From Candidatus Gerdarchaeota archaeon (lineage in GTDB: Archaea > Asgardarchaeota > Heimdallarchaeia > JABLTI01), in NCBI GenBank assembly GCA_016839405.1, contig JAEOUJ010000226.1:1-9161 (forward strand): a stretch of DNA of 9,161 bases, read 5' to 3'. Below are positions 1 to 6,629 of this stretch, one piece after another. The notes beneath the pieces were generated by a model, which did not search any database, was not told the origin of the DNA, and saw nothing but the letters and a program-made list of their open reading frames with translations. The position numbers and the translations under genes were made by a program. Every line of letters starts with the position of its first letter. Positions within the stretch are counted from its first letter, which is position 1.

Positions 1-737
1 AGATTTTTTATTCGAGAGATAATTGATCCCTTATTGATACTTATTCCTCTTGTTTCCAAAGACATTTTAGTTTCACTAGTTTCATTTACTACCATTGGTA
101 AGAAATAAATAACTAGTCCTGTTGTAAAAGCAATTCCATATGGAATGGCTATTTTTCTCAATGATTGAATATAATCATTAGAATTGGTTGTTAAACTAAA
201 AAGACAAGACCCAACTGCTAAATTCAATATTCGTAAACAAGAACTAGATGCAATTACAATTGATTCAACATTTATAGCAATTGATTGGAATTTAAAGCTA
301 TTAGACATAAATCCAAAATTTGTTACCAATCTAATTGATGCACCACTATTACTTGCTGGAAAAATCAATTGAATAATAAAAATAATAGGAATTAACCATA
401 TTGTTGGTTTAATATAACGGAAAAAATTTTTCCATTTTATTTTTGCTGGTAATGTTATAACAATCATTATTCCAAATAAACTCGTCAGTAAGATGATATC
501 TTTAAGCATAAATGATAAAAGTGACATTAGAAACAACATTAGTAATTTCGTTCTTGGATCTAATTTGGTAGACTCATTTTGTCTTTTATTTTTGGAGCGG
601 TAAACAAAAGTCACACTTATCACTTTAAATTCTAATTTTCTTCTTAAATTTGGATTAATCTCGATATGTCTAGAAGGATATTTCGATAATAAAATTTTTC
701 CCATATTTTTTAGATTTTTATTTAATTGATATATCAT
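1..737 (-). CDS. ecfT: ECF transporter transmembrane component T (EcfT/CbiQ family), partial at the left edge
   Basis: This is the membrane scaffold subunit of an energy-coupling factor importer. In this family it links a substrate-binding S component to two ABC ATPases for vitamin or metal uptake. Reverse-strand translation from ATG at 737 stays open for 245 codons and leaves the window without a stop. The family hallmark LDPRTKLL is at residues 59-66, followed by hydrophobic segments at about 65-80, 81-97, 108-126, 157-182 and 199-217. The segment LRILNLAVGSCLFSLTT is typical of the family. Residues 228-231 (ETRG) sit where the first ATPase-coupling Ala-Arg-Gly motif is expected; the second would lie outside. 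About 40 residues precede the usual family N-terminus, so GTG at 623 or 614 is an alternative start. AGGT lies just upstream of ATG 737. Which S component and substrate it serves cannot be seen. Confidence 0.85.
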   Translation of the reverse strand, partial: MIYQLNKNLKNMGKILLSKYPSRHIEINPNLRRKLEFKVISVTFVYRSKNKRQNESTKLDPRTKLLMLFLMSLLSFMLKDIILLTSLFGIMIVITLPAKIKWKNFFRYIKPTIWLIPIIFIIQLIFPASNSGASIRLVTNFGFMSNSFKFQSIAINVESIVIASSSCLRILNLAVGSCLFSLTTNSNDYIQSLRKIAIPYGIAFTTGLVIYFLPMVVNETSETKMSLETRGISINKGSIISRIKN

Positions 738-815
738 TATACCTAGAAAGAAGATTTATTATATACAAAAAGCTCAATAATATATCAGCTTCATTCTATT
801 TTGGAGTAGAAAATA
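738..815. promoter_or_regulatory. Divergent promoter region between ecfT and the longin/winged-helix gene
   Basis: This 78-bp A+T-rich gap separates two divergent genes. Two TATA-like blocks are visible. TTTATTATATA at 755-765 is about 25 bases before a plausible plus-strand start site near 785-790. AATAATATAT at 777-786, read on the minus strand, would place an ecfT start site near 755. No clear BRE or operator palindrome is seen, so the assignment to each direction is inference. Confidence 0.4.
803..806 (+). promoter_or_regulatory. Ribosome binding site GGAG deciding a TTG start
   Basis: GGAG lies 9 bases upstream of TTG 816. It supports a TTG start for the 435-aa protein, because a TAG at 808-810 closes the only other nearby TTG frame and no ATG is near the N-terminus. 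Confidence 0.6.
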
Positions 816-2123
816 TTGATAAAAAGAGTGATTGTGCTAAAAAATAATATTCCTCTAATTAATAGAAACTATGAACCAGAAGGAACTGATAGCTCTGGTT
901 CTCTTGGGACTTTTCAAGCAATTGTTGATAATGTTTCAAGCAAAGCTTTACCTGGACTAAAAAATGAAGAACATATTAATAATTATAAAGTAGTTTATCA
1001 ACTTGATGAATCAGTTCTATTCTTGGTTGGAGCTGATGCAAATGAAGTTGGCTTACAAGAAATTTTTCTTGATGAATTGAAAAGCTTATTTTATGCTGTT
1101 TTTCCGAAAGATTTCATATCAAATTGGCCAGGGGATGATACATCAGTATTTAAGGGATTTGATGCAAAATTAGATCAACTCCGAAGTGCTTTTGAAAATA
1201 GAATTATGACAAAACCAGGTAGTAGACGAGTTTTAGATACTTTAAGTGTAATGGAACTCCCGCAAAGGTTACAAAAAACTGCTTATGCTATTCTTGATGC
1301 TAAAATTGCTTCATTTGAACAAGTTATTCAATTAACAAATGTAACACCACAAGAGGCAGTAGCAAATATTCAAGAAATTTTAAATGCAGGTTTCTTATAT
1401 ACAACAAAAATTGGAAGCCGAGTTTATTATTCAATTAAATCTTTTGGAGAAGCTCAACCAATCGAAACTGTCCCTAGTATTGCTCCTACTACAGAAACAA
1501 TACCTCGTGAAACTGTTCAACCAACTACAGCTACAGAAATGCCATCAGATTTAGAGGTTAAAAAAAGAGACATTAATCGTGGTAATGTTCCATTCCTTAT
1601 GAAACAATTTAAAAAAGATTTAGACAAAATCTTCGATGCTATCATTAGTCGTAAAACAACATTATTGTTATTAGATCCTGAAACAGATAAAAATGAAGTA
1701 TTATTGAATATGGTTTTAGATACTTTGCAGTGTTTTGCTCCAGAACGCGAATTACGTATTATTAATTTTACAAATGATTTTATCCATCCTCGAGAGGCTG
1801 ATATCATTAGAATAGATAGAGATTTACAGAAATTTTATTCAAATGAATTAACAGTTGATATTGATAATAAAAGAATCACAAATGGTGATAATTCTCTCTA
1901 TCTTGCTGATATAATTAAAGAAATGAGTAAAATGAAACATTCTGAATGTGTTTCATTACTATTGAATAGGGTTGCTCTTATTGAAAAATTAGCACAAGAT
2001 TGGGCTAAGATTAAGAAGCTTAACTTACCAACTGAGGATTTTATCACCAATGTACGAAATAAACACAATCCTGCAATAATACAAGTTATGGATAAAGTTG
2101 CTGCAAATATTTATATGGATTAA
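816..2123 (+). CDS. Longin-like / winged-helix protein with a C-terminal alpha/beta domain (435 aa)
   Basis: The protein starts at TTG. Residues 1-130 read as a longin-like fold: a first strand RVIVLKNNIPLI, a middle pair VVYQLDESVLFLVGAD, and the helix and FKGFDAKLDQL ending usual in archaeal longin/roadblock-type proteins. Residues 145-208 form a winged helix-turn-helix, with recognition region TPQEAVANIQEILNAGFLY and a wing. A Pro/Thr-rich linker spans 212-245. Residues 248-435 form a separate alpha/beta domain: helix, strand TTLLLLD, helix ending CFAPE, strand ELRIINFT, then ADIIRID, and a helical C-terminus. There is no signal peptide or membrane segment. I do not recognise a named family; the C-terminal pattern recalls folliculin-type DENN domains (see findings). 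With an Arf-like GTPase downstream, a regulatory or scaffolding role is plausible but inferred. A transcription factor is the main alternative. Confidence 0.75.
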   Translation: MIKRVIVLKNNIPLINRNYEPEGTDSSGSLGTFQAIVDNVSSKALPGLKNEEHINNYKVVYQLDESVLFLVGADANEVGLQEIFLDELKSLFYAVFPKDFISNWPGDDTSVFKGFDAKLDQLRSAFENRIMTKPGSRRVLDTLSVMELPQRLQKTAYAILDAKIASFEQVIQLTNVTPQEAVANIQEILNAGFLYTTKIGSRVYYSIKSFGEAQPIETVPSIAPTTETIPRETVQPTTATEMPSDLEVKKRDINRGNVPFLMKQFKKDLDKIFDAIISRKTTLLLLDPETDKNEVLLNMVLDTLQCFAPERELRIINFTNDFIHPREADIIRIDRDLQKFYSNELTVDIDNKRITNGDNSLYLADIIKEMSKMKHSECVSLLLNRVALIEKLAQDWAKIKKLNLPTEDFITNVRNKHNPAIIQVMDKVAANIYMD

Positions 2124-2140
2124 AAGTTCTCTTTATCCTT

Positions 2141-2179
2141 ACTTTTTTTTGTATTTTTAATTAAAAGATGTATTTTTTT
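2141..2179 (+). terminator. T-tract terminator region after the 435-aa gene
   Basis: Shortly after the TAA at 2121-2123 come three T tracts: eight T at 2143-2150, five at 2154-2158 and seven at 2173-2179, with no strong hairpin. Archaeal RNA polymerase terminates at such T-rich tracts, so the downstream coiled-coil genes probably have their own promoter within 2124-2252. Confidence 0.5.
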
Positions 2180-2237
2180 CTTAAAACTATTGCTAATATC
2201 GAAATCTTTTTCACAGTTTAAGAATAGAAACTAATTA

Positions 2238-2243
2238 AAGGTG
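2238..2243 (+). promoter_or_regulatory. Ribosome binding site AAGGTG deciding the ATG 2253 start
   Basis: AAGGTG matches part of AGGAGGTGAT and lies 9 bases before ATG 2253. The in-frame GTG at 2241 falls inside this site and is therefore unlikely to be the start codon. Confidence 0.6.
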
Positions 2244-2252
2244 TATTTATTT

Positions 2253-2999
2253 ATGACTGAAATCTCTGAGGTTTTATCTGCTCTGAAAAGGGGAAATATG
2301 ACTATAGAAGAAGCAATGAATGAGCTTAATGAATCATTGAAGACAGTGAAAAAAGATATCAATGATTTAGAAAAGCCAATTGAAGACGTAATTGAATATG
2401 AAAGACGCCAAAAAGATGTAATCGCCAAATTTGAATCAAGCAATTTAACATTATCCCAAGAAATTGCTAATTATAAAGAAGAAAAAATCTCAAATGAGCA
2501 GCTATTAAAAGAAACACAAGAGAAATACACTGAAACAACTGATAAACGAGCTAGACTTGAAACAAAAAAAAGAGATACAATAACTGAATTATCAAATATA
2601 GAGAAAAAACTGGAATCAACTAAGGCAGAATTTGAAATGGAAAAAGAAACAAATATTAAAATAACTGCTGAACTCACTTCTCTAATTCAAACTGCTGAAC
2701 AAAAAATGAATGAAATTGAAAAACAAGCAGAAAAAGAAAGAGATCTAATTCGTAAAACAAAAGGCGAACGAATGGCTTTAGAATATCTTGTTAAGAAAAA
2801 TCATATTGAATTTAATGAATTAAAAATTATCAATTCGCTTGAAGGAAGAAAAACTACTGATATGGAAACCATATCTAAAGTAACTGGGTTATCAGATGCT
2901 TTAATTCTTAAAACATTAGATGGTCTTATGCGTCGTAATCTTTTAACCTATGATAACTCCACAGGAGCTATTACAGTAACAGGTAATTTGAGATTATAA
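2253..2999 (+). CDS. Coiled-coil protein with C-terminal winged helix (248 aa), first of a tandem pair
   Basis: ATG 2253 is chosen because AAGGTG lies 9 bases upstream; the in-frame GTG at 2241 is within that site. Residues 9-25 (SALKRGNMTIEEAMNEL) form a short helical hairpin of the LxxGxxTxEEA type. Residues 26-175 are almost continuous charged coiled coil rich in Lys, Glu, Asn and Thr. Residues 184-246 form a winged helix: helix FNELKIINSLE, then METISKVTGLSDALILKTLDGLMRRNLLTY, and a wing. There is no membrane segment or catalytic motif. The next gene begins 16 bases after the stop and has the same architecture and nearly the same length, so the two are probably co-expressed paralogues that dimerise through their coils. 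The winged helix could bind DNA or, as in ESCRT-II subunits, protein. Function is unknown. Confidence 0.8.
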   Translation: MTEISEVLSALKRGNMTIEEAMNELNESLKTVKKDINDLEKPIEDVIEYERRQKDVIAKFESSNLTLSQEIANYKEEKISNEQLLKETQEKYTETTDKRARLETKKRDTITELSNIEKKLESTKAEFEMEKETNIKITAELTSLIQTAEQKMNEIEKQAEKERDLIRKTKGERMALEYLVKKNHIEFNELKIINSLEGRKTTDMETISKVTGLSDALILKTLDGLMRRNLLTYDNSTGAITVTGNLRL

Positions 3000-3000
3000 T

Positions 3001-3005
3001 GGAGG
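3001..3005 (+). promoter_or_regulatory. Strong ribosome binding site GGAGG
   Basis: GGAGG starts one base after the TAA of the preceding gene and lies 10 bases before ATG 3016. It is the best Shine-Dalgarno match in the window and indicates translational coupling of the two coiled-coil genes. Confidence 0.75.
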
Positions 3006-3015
3006 AAGAGAAAAA

Positions 3016-3765
3016 ATGACTGATTTTGTTAGCTTAAAAAGAAATCTTATTTCAGAAAAGGAAAGATTGGAAAAATTAGAAGAAAACACAAGAACAAAAG
3101 TTGTTTCTATTATAAAAGAACTTGATAATGCTCTGGATAATCTTTCAAAAGCAGAAATTCTTTTCAAAGAACTTGAAAACAAATTAAATGATCGTAAAAA
3201 AGATGAAATTGAATTTCAAAATGAGAAAAAGAACCTCATAAGTGATATTGAATCATTAAAAGAACAAATAGAGCGTATTAATATATCCATTAAAGACGAA
3301 AATGAAAAAATTTCTAGAATTGAATCTGAATTAAATCAATTAATAAATGACTTGACAACAAAACAAAATGAATTAACAAAAACATATCAGCAATTGGATG
3401 AAATTAAAAATAACAATAAAGCAAAAATGAATGAAAAAGATGAAATTAATTCACGAATGGAACATCGAATAAGTGAAGCGAAAAAAGTATTAATTGAATT
3501 AGATACTGAAAAAACAAAAGACATGCAAGTTAATCCAGTTATTGATTTCTTATTAAAAGAAGTACGAATTGATATTCCAGAAGTAGAAATTCTTTCCACA
3601 CTTGCTTATCGTAATCAGGCTATGGGATTAGAAGAATTGAAGCAAGCAGTTTCAAAAACTCCTCCTGTAATCATTCTAAAAGTAATAAGAAATCTTGATA
3701 GTAAAGGTATAATAAAATATGATGAAAGATTGGATACGATTGAAATTATCGCTAATCTAATCTAA
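3016..3765 (+). CDS. Coiled-coil protein with C-terminal winged helix (249 aa), second of a tandem pair
   Basis: ATG 3016 is fixed by GGAGG 10 bases upstream. Residues 5-165 are a long Lys/Glu/Asn-rich coiled coil with regular Leu/Ile spacing and few helix breakers. Residues 175-249 form a winged helix: helix EVEILSTLAYRNQAMGLEEL, recognition region TPPVIILKVIRNLDSKGIIKY, then a short wing ending IEIIANLI. Length (249 against 248 aa) and layout match the upstream gene, although identity in the coil looks low by eye, which suggests an old duplication. No nucleotide-binding, zinc or membrane motif is visible, which argues against an SMC-type ATPase. A structural or adaptor role alongside the longin-like protein and the Arf GTPase is inferred from position only. 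Confidence 0.8.
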   Translation: MTDFVSLKRNLISEKERLEKLEENTRTKVVSIIKELDNALDNLSKAEILFKELENKLNDRKKDEIEFQNEKKNLISDIESLKEQIERINISIKDENEKISRIESELNQLINDLTTKQNELTKTYQQLDEIKNNNKAKMNEKDEINSRMEHRISEAKKVLIELDTEKTKDMQVNPVIDFLLKEVRIDIPEVEILSTLAYRNQAMGLEELKQAVSKTPPVIILKVIRNLDSKGIIKYDERLDTIEIIANLI

Positions 3766-3946
3766 TTCTTTTTTCATACTATGTCCATTTTAATTATAAA
3801 GATGATATAAAAGATGGATTTATTAATTCAAGTAGCAAATATGATTTCGCAAGTACTATAACAATAATTTCAAATAGTAAAAAAAATGTTAGAATTAGAT
3901 AAAAGGAATATCCCGGATTAATTTAAAAAATTAGAGGAAGATTCGA
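3766..3946 (+). promoter_or_regulatory. Intergenic region with T-tract and candidate Arf promoter
   Basis: This 181-bp gap begins with a six-T tract at 3769-3774, a likely terminator for the coiled-coil pair. ATATAAAAG at 3805-3813 is a good TATA-box candidate, which would give a start site near 3835 and a leader of about 110 bases to the GTPase. The purine-rich GAGGAAG at 3934-3940 is the ribosome binding site, 6-9 bases before TTG 3947. No RNA structure or gene is convincing in the leader. Confidence 0.4.
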
Positions 3947-4486
3947 TTGAGTTTCTTAGCAAGATTGTTTAGACAGAAAAAGCAATTCAAAATTGCTGTA
4001 GTAGGTCTTGATTCAGCTGGAAAAACTACAATGTTAAACTTCTTGCGGTTTGAGAAGAATATCGAAACTTTGCCAACTATAGGAGTTAATGTCGAAGTCT
4101 TAAAACGTGAAAATGTAAATCTTAGCATATTTGATTTAGGAGGACAATTACATTTTCGTAATCTTTGGGGAACATTAATGAGGGGATCAAGTGCAATAAT
4201 TTTCGTTTTAGATTCAGCAGATCGACATAGATTAGAAGAAGCAAAAAATGAGCTTTGGAATGTTTTACTTGATCCTAATTACCCTGATGCACCTCTTTTA
4301 ATTGTAGCTAATAAACAAGATAAAGAAGGCGCAATGAACATTCAAGAAATAGTTAATGCATTTGGTCTTGATAATCCGGAAAAAATGGGCAATAGAAGTT
4401 GGCATATTCAACCAACAATAGCAACAACTGGTGTTGGTGTTGAAGAAGCTATAAAATGGATAGTTATGGAATTGGATAAATTATAG
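3947..4486 (+). CDS. Arf/Arl-family small GTPase (179 aa)
   Basis: This is a Ras-superfamily molecular switch that closely follows eukaryotic Arf. All nucleotide-binding motifs are present: P-loop GLDSAGKT at residues 20-27, switch I PTIGVN at 43-48 with Thr44, FDLGGQ at 62-67 ending in the Gln implicated in hydrolysis, NKQD at 122-125 and ATTG at 159-162. The interswitch VEVLKRENVNLSI matches Arf in length, so the Arf-type interswitch toggle could operate. The TTG start is supported by GAGG upstream and gives the N-terminus MSFLARLFRQ, a short amphipathic helix like that of Arf but without the Gly2 used for myristoylation. The Trp of the Arf WDxGGQ motif is Phe62 here. It probably associates with membranes in the GTP state. 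The 99-aa gene follows after 20 bases. Confidence 0.95.
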   Translation: MSFLARLFRQKKQFKIAVVGLDSAGKTTMLNFLRFEKNIETLPTIGVNVEVLKRENVNLSIFDLGGQLHFRNLWGTLMRGSSAIIFVLDSADRHRLEEAKNELWNVLLDPNYPDAPLLIVANKQDKEGAMNIQEIVNAFGLDNPEKMGNRSWHIQPTIATTGVGVEEAIKWIVMELDKL

Positions 4487-4506
4487 GTAACTTTGAGTGT
4501 GATATA

Positions 4507-4806
4507 ATGACTGATATCTCTAGACCAATGATTCTAAAATTTGGTACACCAACAATTCAAAAAGATTTAAAGAGAATCCAAAAATTACTCATTATGGCAG
4601 GTTATCAAAAAGTAGATGAAGGTAAATATGTTCATACAGTTGAACAAACTCTTTCAGCAAAATTAGAATTAGATACAATCAAAGATGATAATGATAATGT
4701 TTTAGATGAACAAATAATATTAATTCTTTCAGATGCAGATAGTCATGTAAATCAAACGATCTATAATGCTTTAGCAACTGTTTTTCCAAGAGAACTAACA
4801 AAATAA
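4507..4806 (+). CDS. Conserved-looking 99-aa protein of unknown function, next to the Arf GTPase
   Basis: I do not recognise this protein. The ATG lies 20 bases after the GTPase stop, with GTGAT-type complementarity just upstream, so it is probably co-transcribed and translationally linked to the GTPase. The order of predicted elements is strand MILKFG, a long helix IQKDLKRIQKLLIMAGY, strand KYVHTV then SAKLELDTI, an acidic turn DDNDN, strand EQIILILSD, and a final helix SHVNQTIYNALATVF. This suggests a small mixed alpha/beta domain without membrane segments, cysteines or catalytic motifs. Such a compact protein could be a binding partner or regulator of the GTPase. That idea rests only on gene order. 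Confidence 0.75.
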   Translation: MTDISRPMILKFGTPTIQKDLKRIQKLLIMAGYQKVDEGKYVHTVEQTLSAKLELDTIKDDNDNVLDEQIILILSDADSHVNQTIYNALATVFPRELTK

Positions 4807-4920
4807 TAGACAATTTAAAAATAACTTGGATTATTTTTCTATATTAATTGAGGATATTTTTAAGTTAATTTAGAGAATATTATCCTTAAATAATTAGATT
4901 TACCTAGGTGTATATAATTA
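4807..4920 (+). promoter_or_regulatory. Intergenic region with candidate kae1 promoter and ribosome binding site
   Basis: TTTAAAAATA at 4814-4823 is a TATA candidate that gives a start site near 4845. TTAAATAA at 4886-4893 is another, but it would leave almost no leader. AGGTG at 4906-4910, within the palindrome ACCTAGGT at 4902-4909, lies 10 bases before the kae1 ATG and selects 4921 over ATG 4939. A short T tract at 4834-4838 may terminate the upstream unit. Confidence 0.4.
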
Positions 4921-5934
4921 ATGCCCAATAAAGCTACAATGATTTGTTTAGGAATTGAAAGTACAGCACATACTTTTGGAGCGGGTATAATAGATTCTAA
5001 CGGTAAAATTTATGCCGACAGTCGATCTTCTTATATTCCACCAGAAGGAGCAGGAATTCATCCTAGAGAAGCAGCAAGACATCATAGTGAAGTAGCATCA
5101 AAATTAATTAAAGACTTGTTAAAAGAAAGCAAATTGCTTGCAAAAGATCTTTCACTAATTTCATTTTCACAGGGGCCTGGAATGGGTCCTTGTTTAAGAA
5201 CTGGTGCAGTAATTGCTAGATCAATGGCATCATATTATGATATACCTTTAGTTGGAGTAAATCATATAATTGGTCACATTGAACTTGGTAAACTACTAAC
5301 AAAAACTAAAAATCCAATTATACTCATGGTAAGTGGTGGTACGACTCAAATTTCTTCACTTGTAAATCAATATTATACTATTTTTGGTGAAACTTTAGAT
5401 ATTTCAATTGGTAATTGTTTTGATAAATTTTCTAGGGAAGTAGGTATTCACGATCCTTCTAAACCTTGGCCTGGCCCGGTTTTTGATAAAATAGCAGCTA
5501 AAGGGAGTAAGTATTTTGAATTGCCATATAGTGTTAAAGGAATGAGTGTAAGTTTTTCAGGTTTATTAACAGCTGCTATTAAGCTTGTTAATGAAGATAA
5601 GAAAAAATTAGAAGATGTAGCATTTAGTTTACAAGAAACAGCTTTATCTATGTTAACTGAAATAGCTGAAAGAGCAATTGCTCATATTAGATCATCTGAA
5701 TTATTAATTGTAGGTGGTTTTGCTAGAAATAAGCGATTTCAAACTATGTTAAATGAAATCTGTAAAGATTGGAATCTAAAATTATCAGTATGTCCTTATC
5801 AATATGCTAGTGATAATGGAACAATGATTGCTTGGGGTGGTGTTTTAACATATAAAGCAAATGGACCATTGAATATATCAGAATCATTAGTTATACCAGA
5901 TTGGAGAAGCGATACAGTAAAAATAAATTGGTAG
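4921..5934 (+). CDS. kae1: KEOPS complex subunit Kae1, tRNA t6A threonylcarbamoyltransferase
   Basis: This is the catalytic ASKHA-fold subunit of KEOPS. It transfers threonylcarbamoyl from TC-AMP to A37 of ANN-decoding tRNAs in the cytoplasm. The N-terminal GIESTAHTFGAGI, HPREAARHHSEVA, SQGPGMGPCLRTG, NHIIGHIE at residues 114-121 with metal ligands His115 and His119, FGETLDISIGNCFDKFSRE, VGGFARNKR and SDNG with metal ligand Asp288 are all in family order. The ATP-loop SGG is followed by Thr141, where Asn or His is usual. The length of 337 aa is normal for standalone Kae1; no Bud32 kinase domain is fused, unlike in many archaea. ATG 4921 is favoured by AGGTG ten bases upstream; ATG 4939 would give a more standard N-terminus. 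It ends in TAG, directly followed in the same frame by the Sua5/TsaC reading frame. Confidence 0.97.
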   Translation: MPNKATMICLGIESTAHTFGAGIIDSNGKIYADSRSSYIPPEGAGIHPREAARHHSEVASKLIKDLLKESKLLAKDLSLISFSQGPGMGPCLRTGAVIARSMASYYDIPLVGVNHIIGHIELGKLLTKTKNPIILMVSGGTTQISSLVNQYYTIFGETLDISIGNCFDKFSREVGIHDPSKPWPGPVFDKIAAKGSKYFELPYSVKGMSVSFSGLLTAAIKLVNEDKKKLEDVAFSLQETALSMLTEIAERAIAHIRSSELLIVGGFARNKRFQTMLNEICKDWNLKLSVCPYQYASDNGTMIAWGGVLTYKANGPLNISESLVIPDWRSDTVKINW

Positions 5935-5940
5935 GTTGGA

Positions 5941-6621
5941 ATTAAAATTAATTGTATTATTAAAATAACTGAAGATACCCTAGAAGATAAAATTATCCAA
6001 GAAATTATTCAAGTATTAAATCAAGGTGGTATTATAATTTACCCTACAGAAACAGCCTATGGTTTAGGTTGTGATGGTTTTAATGTAGATGCAATAAAAA
6101 AAATCTATTCAATAAAACAGCGAAAATATAATCACCCGCTGCCAGTTGTTATAAGTTCAATAAATATGGCTGAAAAAATAGCTTATTTAAACTCGCAAGC
6201 AAGAAAACTAATCGAGAAATTCCATCCTGGTCCACTAGTAATTTCTTTACCTAAGAAAGAAATAATACCTGATATATTAAATTCAAATGGAATTGCTTTT
6301 CGCATTTCTAAAAACAAAATTATTCATCAAATTGTAACTGAATTTAACAAACCAATAGTCTCTACTAGTGCTAATCTTACTGGATCTCCTGCTTTATATT
6401 CCATTAATGATGTGAAAAGTAATTTAAAATTAGAATTATTAGATTTCATTATAGATTCCGGTCAATTGCCAATTAATAAACCTTCAACCATTGTTGATTT
6501 TCAATTACTACCTTCCCCTCAAATAACAAGAGTGGGAGATATAACTGTTAATATGATTTTGGAAACTTTAGGAATAAGAAAAGAATTATGGTCTGAACAT
6601 ATGCGATTGCTTGAAAAATAA
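5941..6621 (+). CDS. sua5: Threonylcarbamoyl-AMP synthase (Sua5/TsaC/YrdC domain), non-canonical start
   Basis: The family makes threonylcarbamoyl-AMP from threonine, bicarbonate and ATP, the substrate used by Kae1 encoded just upstream. Counting from ATT 5941, the signature YPTETAYGLG is at residues 34-43, KQR at 59-61, HPLPVV at 65-70, the PGPL segment at 96-99, STSANLTG at 141-148 and STIVD at 182-186. At 226 aa it is a single YrdC domain without the extra C-terminal Sua5 domain. The first in-frame ATG (6166, residue 76) lies after the essential motifs and cannot be the true start. No ATG, GTG or TTG occurs in frame between the kae1 TAG and that point. ATT at 5941 or 5947 gives the expected N-terminal length, with TTGGA just before. 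A frameshift error from TTG 5936, or TAG readthrough, are alternatives. Start uncertain; product confident. Confidence 0.85.
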   Translation: MKINCIIKITEDTLEDKIIQEIIQVLNQGGIIIYPTETAYGLGCDGFNVDAIKKIYSIKQRKYNHPLPVVISSINMAEKIAYLNSQARKLIEKFHPGPLVISLPKKEIIPDILNSNGIAFRISKNKIIHQIVTEFNKPIVSTSANLTGSPALYSINDVKSNLKLELLDFIIDSGQLPINKPSTIVDFQLLPSPQITRVGDITVNMILETLGIRKELWSEHMRLLEK

Positions 6622-6629
6622 TTGATATA

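Noticed and set aside
184..372. 62-codon plus-strand open frame starting at TTG
   Set aside because: It is antisense to ecfT, which has clear family motifs on the other strand. The frame has no ribosome site and no plausible protein features.
1517..1807. Minus-strand open frame opposite the 435-aa gene
   Set aside because: It is a shadow of the coding strand, rich in Ser and Asn with no motif. The same applies to the minus-strand frames at 2231-2443, 2471-2677, 2994-3182, 3387-3599, 3931-4128 and 6548-6733, and to the plus-strand frame at 7818-8135.
2253..3765. SMC/Rad50-like or ESCRT-III identity for the coiled-coil pair
   Set aside because: There is no Walker A, signature or Walker B motif, so they are not SMC/Rad50. 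The winged helix is C-terminal and the coil is long and continuous, unlike the ESCRT-III core.
3814..3861. 15-codon frame (MDLLIQVANMISQVL) in the Arf leader, a possible leader peptide
   Set aside because: It has no ribosome binding site, overlaps the end of the TATA candidate, and is as short as chance predicts in A+T-rich DNA.
4851..4886. Imperfect inverted repeat GGATATTT / AATATTATCC upstream of kae1
   Set aside because: The arms need a gap and are almost all A/T; such matches are expected by chance in this composition.
5932..5934. TAG read as pyrrolysine in this organism
   Set aside because: TAG also ends the Arf gene, radA and the three-helix membrane gene. In the last, a second in-frame TAG follows within a few codons. 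TAG therefore looks like an ordinary stop, and a general recoding is not supported by this window.
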